Assembly: GCF_029873635.1 (NCBI RefSeq) | Contig: NC_080421.1 | Location: 3,720,001-3,784,000 of the forward strand | Reading direction: 5' to 3' | From: Malania oleifera | Taxonomy: Eukaryota > Streptophyta > Magnoliopsida > Santalales > Ximeniaceae | Length of the DNA: 64,000 bases | Part shown: positions 59,087 through 64,000 of the stretch, one piece after another | Numbering within the stretch: position 1 is the stretch's first letter | Layout of the letters: each line of letters starts with the position of its first letter | Made by a program: the position numbers and the translations under genes | The notes under the pieces: generated by a model | The model's input: the letters and a program-made list of their open reading frames with translations, nothing else | Told to the model about the DNA's origin: nothing | The model's database searches: none

Positions 59087-60935
59087 ATATCTTATACTTA
59101 TCCCTCCTGAAGCAGAAGCTTAAGGAGGTTTCAAAAGGCAAAAAAACAAAAAACAAATCCAGAGGATTTCTTCATCTCTGCGCAGCCTCTGAACTTTCTC
59201 TCCCTCTCTCCTCTCATTCTCTCTCTCTCTCTCTCCTCAATTTCGTGGCGGATTTTCGCCCGATCGAAAATCGGAAGATACCGCTGGACTCCATTCTCTG
59301 TTGCCGTCATTTCTATCGGAGCGGATCGGTGGTAGGACCGGCGTAGACGTATCTACTAGGATAAGCCAATTTCCCATTTTTATTTAATTTCTTACAAATT
59401 ATAAGCCTAATTGATGAACGAACACCACCACGAGAATCTAGGGATGATTCTCTACAAGTCTAATCGGACAAAATTCTCGTAGGGTTGTCATGGGCGAAAC
59501 CCCAAATTTGGGGTACGAGGGTTATTAAGGGGTTTATTTTTAATTAATTAGTATTAATTTAGAAATACTAAAATATTGAACATCTCGAGTTAAAGTAGGA
59601 TTTCTGAAATTTAGGACCCGGGTAAGCGCCACGGGTGTAATTTTGTGACCCGCGGGCAAAATTCAGAAAATTAAGTAAGGGTATTAAATAATAGTTTAAA
59701 TGATAATTTGGGGTATATGGAGCTTAGGGAAGGTTAGTTGAGTATTATTTGGGTGGAAAGGAGTTAATTAATTTAGGAAAAATGTGAATTTTAGGATTTG
59801 AGTTTCGGGTGCCAAGGGTGTAAAATCTGAGTGTTAACGAGTCTCTCAGTAAGATAGGTAAGGGAAATAAATTATAACAGTGTTTTTAGAAATATTATTT
59901 GAGTTAATATGTGAAAATGAGCATATGATATTTGTCTGAAAATTATTATGACATAAATATCAAATAAATTGTGTGACATTTGAGTAATTTTAAATTGTGA
60001 TATTTTGGAGTATGAAATATAACGATGAGTAATTTCTGAAAAAATATTGAAATGGGAATTATTAATGTGATTAGTGCAAAATAATAAAATATGGTATTTA
60101 TATGTGAGTAGAAATGTTTTGCTTGAAAGATGAGATTTTGTGAATTTCTGATATTGGAAAATAATGAAATGTGGTATTTATTTGTGGATGGAAATTATTT
60201 GCATGAGAAATGAGTTTGTACAAATTATTAATATGAGTATTTTGGAAAAAAAAGGAAAAAATATGTGAAATATGATATATGTTATTGCGATATGATGAAA
60301 TGTGCACAGAAAATGATGAGAATATTTTTGTTGAACTGAATTGTGATATACTAAAATATGATTGATGAAATGCCAATACCGCATAATGATTGCGGGTATG
60401 TGGTAGTGAACCTTGATGGATGGTTATGATATTGAGTACGGTACCGTTGTTAGTGGTGTTAGTGCAACCACACGGACTCTTGGAGCGTGTGGCGTGACAA
60501 TCGACTGAGCCATTTTGTAGGGTTGTTGGGCCCCCTAAGTCTGGATCAGGGTTATAGGCCGGTCAATCGTACTATAGACGCGATATGTGATATGATACTT
60601 TGATCTAACCGGGTCGGCCAACCGCGGTTAGATCCATCCTTCGAGCCGCACAACTTTGACCATGAGGGGAAGCATGACGTGGATAGAAAGAGCCTTAGGG
60701 TGGCCAAGAGTTACAGACGCGATGTTGGTATTTGATACTAAGGATACCAATGAGCCGGAAAGTAAAATGAAAATGGAAAGTGAAAGAATGATCAAATTGG
60801 TTAAAATGAGAAATGAAAGAAAGAATGGAAAATGAGAAATAAATAATGTTAAATATGAGAAATGAACTGCGTAAGTTAATGATATAAATAATTAAGGCGA
60901 AGTGAAACTCTCCGCTTGAGAGCTTACTGAGTAAG
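58853..60935 (+). mobile_element. Isolated Gypsy-type LTR, plus orientation
   Basis: Starts TGTAATAACCCCCC. It has an (ATT)n tract, a CT-rich stretch (59198-59235), TCTCTCAGTAAGATAGGTAAGG (59850), GAGTACGGTACCG (60434), ATGAGGGGAAGCATGACG (60662) and GAGCTTACTGAGTAAGGTGAG (60919). These are the module types of the other long LTRs, in plus-strand order. It abuts minus-strand polymerase sequence of element C, so it is a separate insertion. The right edge is approximate and no target duplication was found. Confidence 0.65.
59022..59084. repeat. (ATT)n microsatellite
   Basis: About 21 ATT/TTA triplets inside the LTR at 58853. Confidence 0.95.
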
Positions 60936-63900
60936 GTGAGTCCATTCAAATTTCACATTTTTTCTCGTAAGTCATGTCAATGGACCTGATAGCCTGGAAA
61001 AACCCTTTACAAAGCGTCGGTAATAACCTGCCAACCCCAGAAAACTCCTGACTTCTTGAACATTTCCCGGCCTCCCCCAATTTACCACTGCCTCTATCTT
61101 GCTCGGATCAACTGATACTCCTGCTTTCGAGATCACATGGTCAAGAAAAGTAACCTGCCTTAACCAGAACTCACATTTCTTGAACTTTGCATATAATTTC
61201 CTTTCTCTCAATACCTGCAACACCAACCTCAAATGATGATCGTGCTCCTCAGAACTCCTCGAGTAGACCAGTATATCGTCAATGAACACAACCACAAACT
61301 GGTCTAAATATTGGTGGAATACTCGATTCATCAAATCCATAAAAACCGCTGGTACATTAGTAAAACCAAATGGCATCACTAAGAACTCGTAATGCCCATA
61401 TCGGGTACGAAAAGCAATCTTTGTAATGTCCTCTGTCTTGACTTTCACCTGATGGTAGCCTGACCGCAGATCAATCTTAGAATAAACCTAGGTCTCCTGG
61501 AGCTCATCAAATAAATCATCGATCCTAGGGAGAGGTTATTTATTCTTGACTGTCAATTTATTTATCTCCCTATAATCGATACACAATCTCATGGTTCCAT
61601 CTTTCTTTTTCACAAACAAAACTAGCGCTCCCCAGGGCGACACACTGGGCCTGATAAAACCTTTATCTAGTAATTTCTGTAACTGATCTTTCAATTCTTT
61701 TAACTCGACTGGGGTCATACGGTATGGTGCCTTAGATACTGGTGCGGACCCTGGCAACAAATCTATAGTAAACTCAATCTCACGGTCTGGCGGCAAACCA
61801 AGCAATTCTTCTGGAAATACATCTGGGAATTCCCTCACTACCGGTATGTCAGTTTGTCTCAATTCTTATTTTGGCAATTATTTTATGTACGCAACATACC
61901 CCTGGCAACCCTTCTGTAACAGTCTCCTCGCCTGGATAGCGGACACCAGCTATGGCGAAGCACGCACACATGAACCCGTAAATCTAAATTCTAGTTCACC
62001 CGGGGGTCTGAAAATTACTTCTTTCTGTTGGCAATCTATGCTAGCATGATAAATGGCTAACCAATCCATGCCCAATATTACATCAAACCCCTGGATTTCC
62101 AGGACCACAAGATCGGCTAACAGCACTCTCTCCTGAATGCTTACTGGAAAATTCCGAAGTACCCTCCTGCATCTAATCATAGATCCCATCAGCGTGCCCA
62201 CTGACAATTCTATATCTAATGGTTGTGTCTCTATTCCAGTAATTTTCACATACCCCGCCGATATAAAAGAGTGCGTGACACCTGTATCAAACAAAACAAT
62301 CATTCTATATGGTAAAGCAGTAAGAGTACCTATGACAACGTCCCCAGCCGTCTCAGCGTCTCCTGGTGTCAACGCATAAACCCTCGGCAGCGCAGTGTTC
62401 CTTTGCTGACCACCGCGAGGCGCTTGATATCCACCCAGAAATGGTCTGGGAGCCTGTGTATAACTCGACGACATCTGACATGCTCGTGCCATGTGACCGG
62501 GTCTCCCATAGCGATAGCAAACATTCTCCCCAAATCGACATTCACCCAGGTGTCTTCGACCACACCTGGCACAAGTGGCGGGAGGCTGACTGCTCTAGAA
62601 TCCCCTGTGCTCTACCATTTGGCTCTGGCCTCCACCAGATCTACCTCCTCTCCAAGGGCCTCGGTTGGGGCCTGCCTGATAACTCGAGGGCGCAGCCCTT
62701 TTCTTCTGACTCTATGCCTCCGTCTCTCCAGATAGACTCTCCTCCGCGATAGTGGCCCTATTAACCAACTCTGAGAAATCCTAGATCCTCAGTACCGCCA
62801 CCTGCCTGTAAATGTCCCGCCTCAAATTTCTTTTAAACATTCTAGCCTTCTTTGCTTCATCTGGGACAATATAAGGGCATAAGCGAGAGAGCTCAATAAA
62901 TCTCGCCGCATACTGTGGGACAGTCAACGACCCCTGAGACAATCTCAGAAACTCCTGTACTCGAGCCTCTCTGACCGAAGCAGGATAATATCTATTAAAG
63001 AACATGTCCCTGAATCGGGCCCAGGTCATCTGCACTGATATAGCTCTCTGCTCCTCCAACAACCTGGTGGCTGTCCACCATCTCTCAGCCTCCCCTGCCT
63101 ATCTATATGTAGCGTACATAACTCTCTGCTCGTCAGTGCAGTGAAGTACTATCACGATCTTCTCCATTTCCTGCATCCAATTCTCAGCAATTGCAGGGTC
63201 AGTCGCTCCAGAAAAATACGACGGATTCATCATCATGAATTTCTCTTGGTACATCCCTGAGTTGAGGAAGGACCTCCTTGCTCTCTAGAGCTCCGCGCTA
63301 TCTCAGCCATAACTTGCTAAGCTACACTGCGTAGCACAGCATCTGAATCTCCACCAACTGCGCCAGAAGGACCCGCTCTATTATTCCCACTGGCGTGAGC
63401 ACTATTGTCCCCTGGGTCCATCCTGTAAACACATAGAACACCATTTCAAATTTCTATCTTCCTATAGACTCAACTTATTCACCTAAAACTCCAAAACCTC
63501 TATTAACTCTACCTCCTTCTTCTAGCCCCGAAATCCACTCCTGCAACCTAAACACATGACTCGTCGACAGTTTACAATGATTTTCCTGGAATTGTCACCC
63601 CACGAAAAACACAGAAACAATCACGAATCCCGTATCCAGATCATAGGTCAAAACCTTAAATCTCTTTCCTATATTCTGGTATTGCTTTCCGCTGCACTTT
63701 AGAGTCTACAGAACCTAGCAACCTAGGCTCTGATACCAAATTGTAACGACCTCAAAATTCTTGTCATTTTTCATCATTTTTTTTTAAAAAATATATATAT
63801 ACAATAAACATTCCTACGCAGCGGAAATACAAATCATAAAACCATTTATACATAAACTGTACAATATCAAAATCCATAATATACAGACCATACAAAAATA

Positions 63901-64000
63901 TCCCTCCAGTGTCATCTACTAAAAAGAAAAGATATACAGCTCTGACAAAAACTCACCCTATAACCAGGGTGATCTAACTACTATCTATCCGCGAGCCTAA
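60936..64000 (-). mobile_element. Ty3/Gypsy element C: Gag to reverse transcriptase plus start of the 5' LTR, runs off the window
   Basis: Minus-strand order from the right: 5' LTR (starts TGTAACGACCTC at 63742 in plus terms and continues past 64000), primer-binding site TGGTATCAGAGC (rc of 63727-63738), Gag core at 63062-62781 (MTWARFRDMFFNRYYPASV, LTVPQYAARFIELSRLCPYI), zinc knuckle CARCGRRHLGEC and CYRYGRPGHMARAC (about 62575-62475), protease VLFDTGVTHSFIS near 62310, and reverse transcriptase 61862-60972 ([72 protein letters not shown]). Sequence recognisably ends in the connection region near 60936. It is a chromovirus-like copy related to G1. It looks broken. Confidence 0.87.
63742..64000 (-). 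repeat. Start of the 5' LTR of element C
   Basis: TGTAACGACCTCAAAATTC follows the primer-binding site, and the LTR body continues beyond the window. Confidence 0.8.

Noticed and set aside
1-64000. A novel defence, toxin or metabolic gene system
   Set aside because: Apart from the HIPP copies, every substantial coding stretch I could place belongs to a transposon family. Nothing supports a further system.

Overview
This is a 64 kb piece of nuclear DNA from a flowering plant. The only host genes I can recognise are three copies of a heavy-metal-associated isoprenylated plant protein (HIPP26/27 clade). Everything else I can name is transposon: chromovirus-type Ty3/Gypsy elements and their long solo LTRs, Copia fragments, a short TRIM-like LTR pair, a Tat/Athila-like solo LTR and two hAT deletion derivatives. 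Primer-binding sites match the plant initiator-tRNA-Met type. I cannot name the species.

Layout. 1-490: Gypsy gag fragment (minus). 491-1590: LTR/leader-like DNA. 1590-4369: Copia element (minus) whose LTR ends inside intron 1 of HIPP copy 1. 4370-5522: remains of HIPP copy 1 (pseudogene). 5523-18375: 13 kb flank of copy 1 with hAT1, solo LTR L1, a Copia 3' end, a Tat-like solo LTR, an inverted TRIM-like LTR pair, solo LTR L2 and hAT2. 18376-29603: solo LTR S3 carrying a two-LTR Gypsy element G1 (19683-28835). 29604-31463: HIPP copy 2, intact. 31464-43555: the same flank again, without the unit-1-specific insertions but with one private solo LTR (35852-37994). 43556-45404: HIPP copy 3, intact. 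45405-45720: last homologous flank. 45725-64000: nested Gypsy wreckage (E, F, D, an isolated plus-strand LTR, and C, which runs off the window).

The central structure is a tandem triplication of [HIPP + about 11.5-11.8 kb of flank]. The HIPP1-HIPP2 spacing (25,942 bp, exon 2 to exon 2) and the HIPP2-HIPP3 spacing (13,941 bp) agree to within about 300 bp once the insertions private to each unit, each with its own target-site duplication, are subtracted. The flank shows which insertions came before the duplication (L1, Copia 3' end, TRIM-like pair, L2) and which came after it (Copia in HIPP1, both hATs, the Tat-like LTR, S3 with G1, and the inverted S3-family LTR in unit 2). HIPP2 and HIPP3 encode 154-residue proteins differing at four positions and share promoter elements. 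HIPP1 has lost its splice acceptor and reading frame.

I found no new enzymatic or defence system. The most unusual items are the inverted TRIM-like LTR pair, the palindromic CGTCGACG clusters upstream of the TATA box in every long LTR family here, and the short tandem repeats that have expanded differently in each LTR copy.
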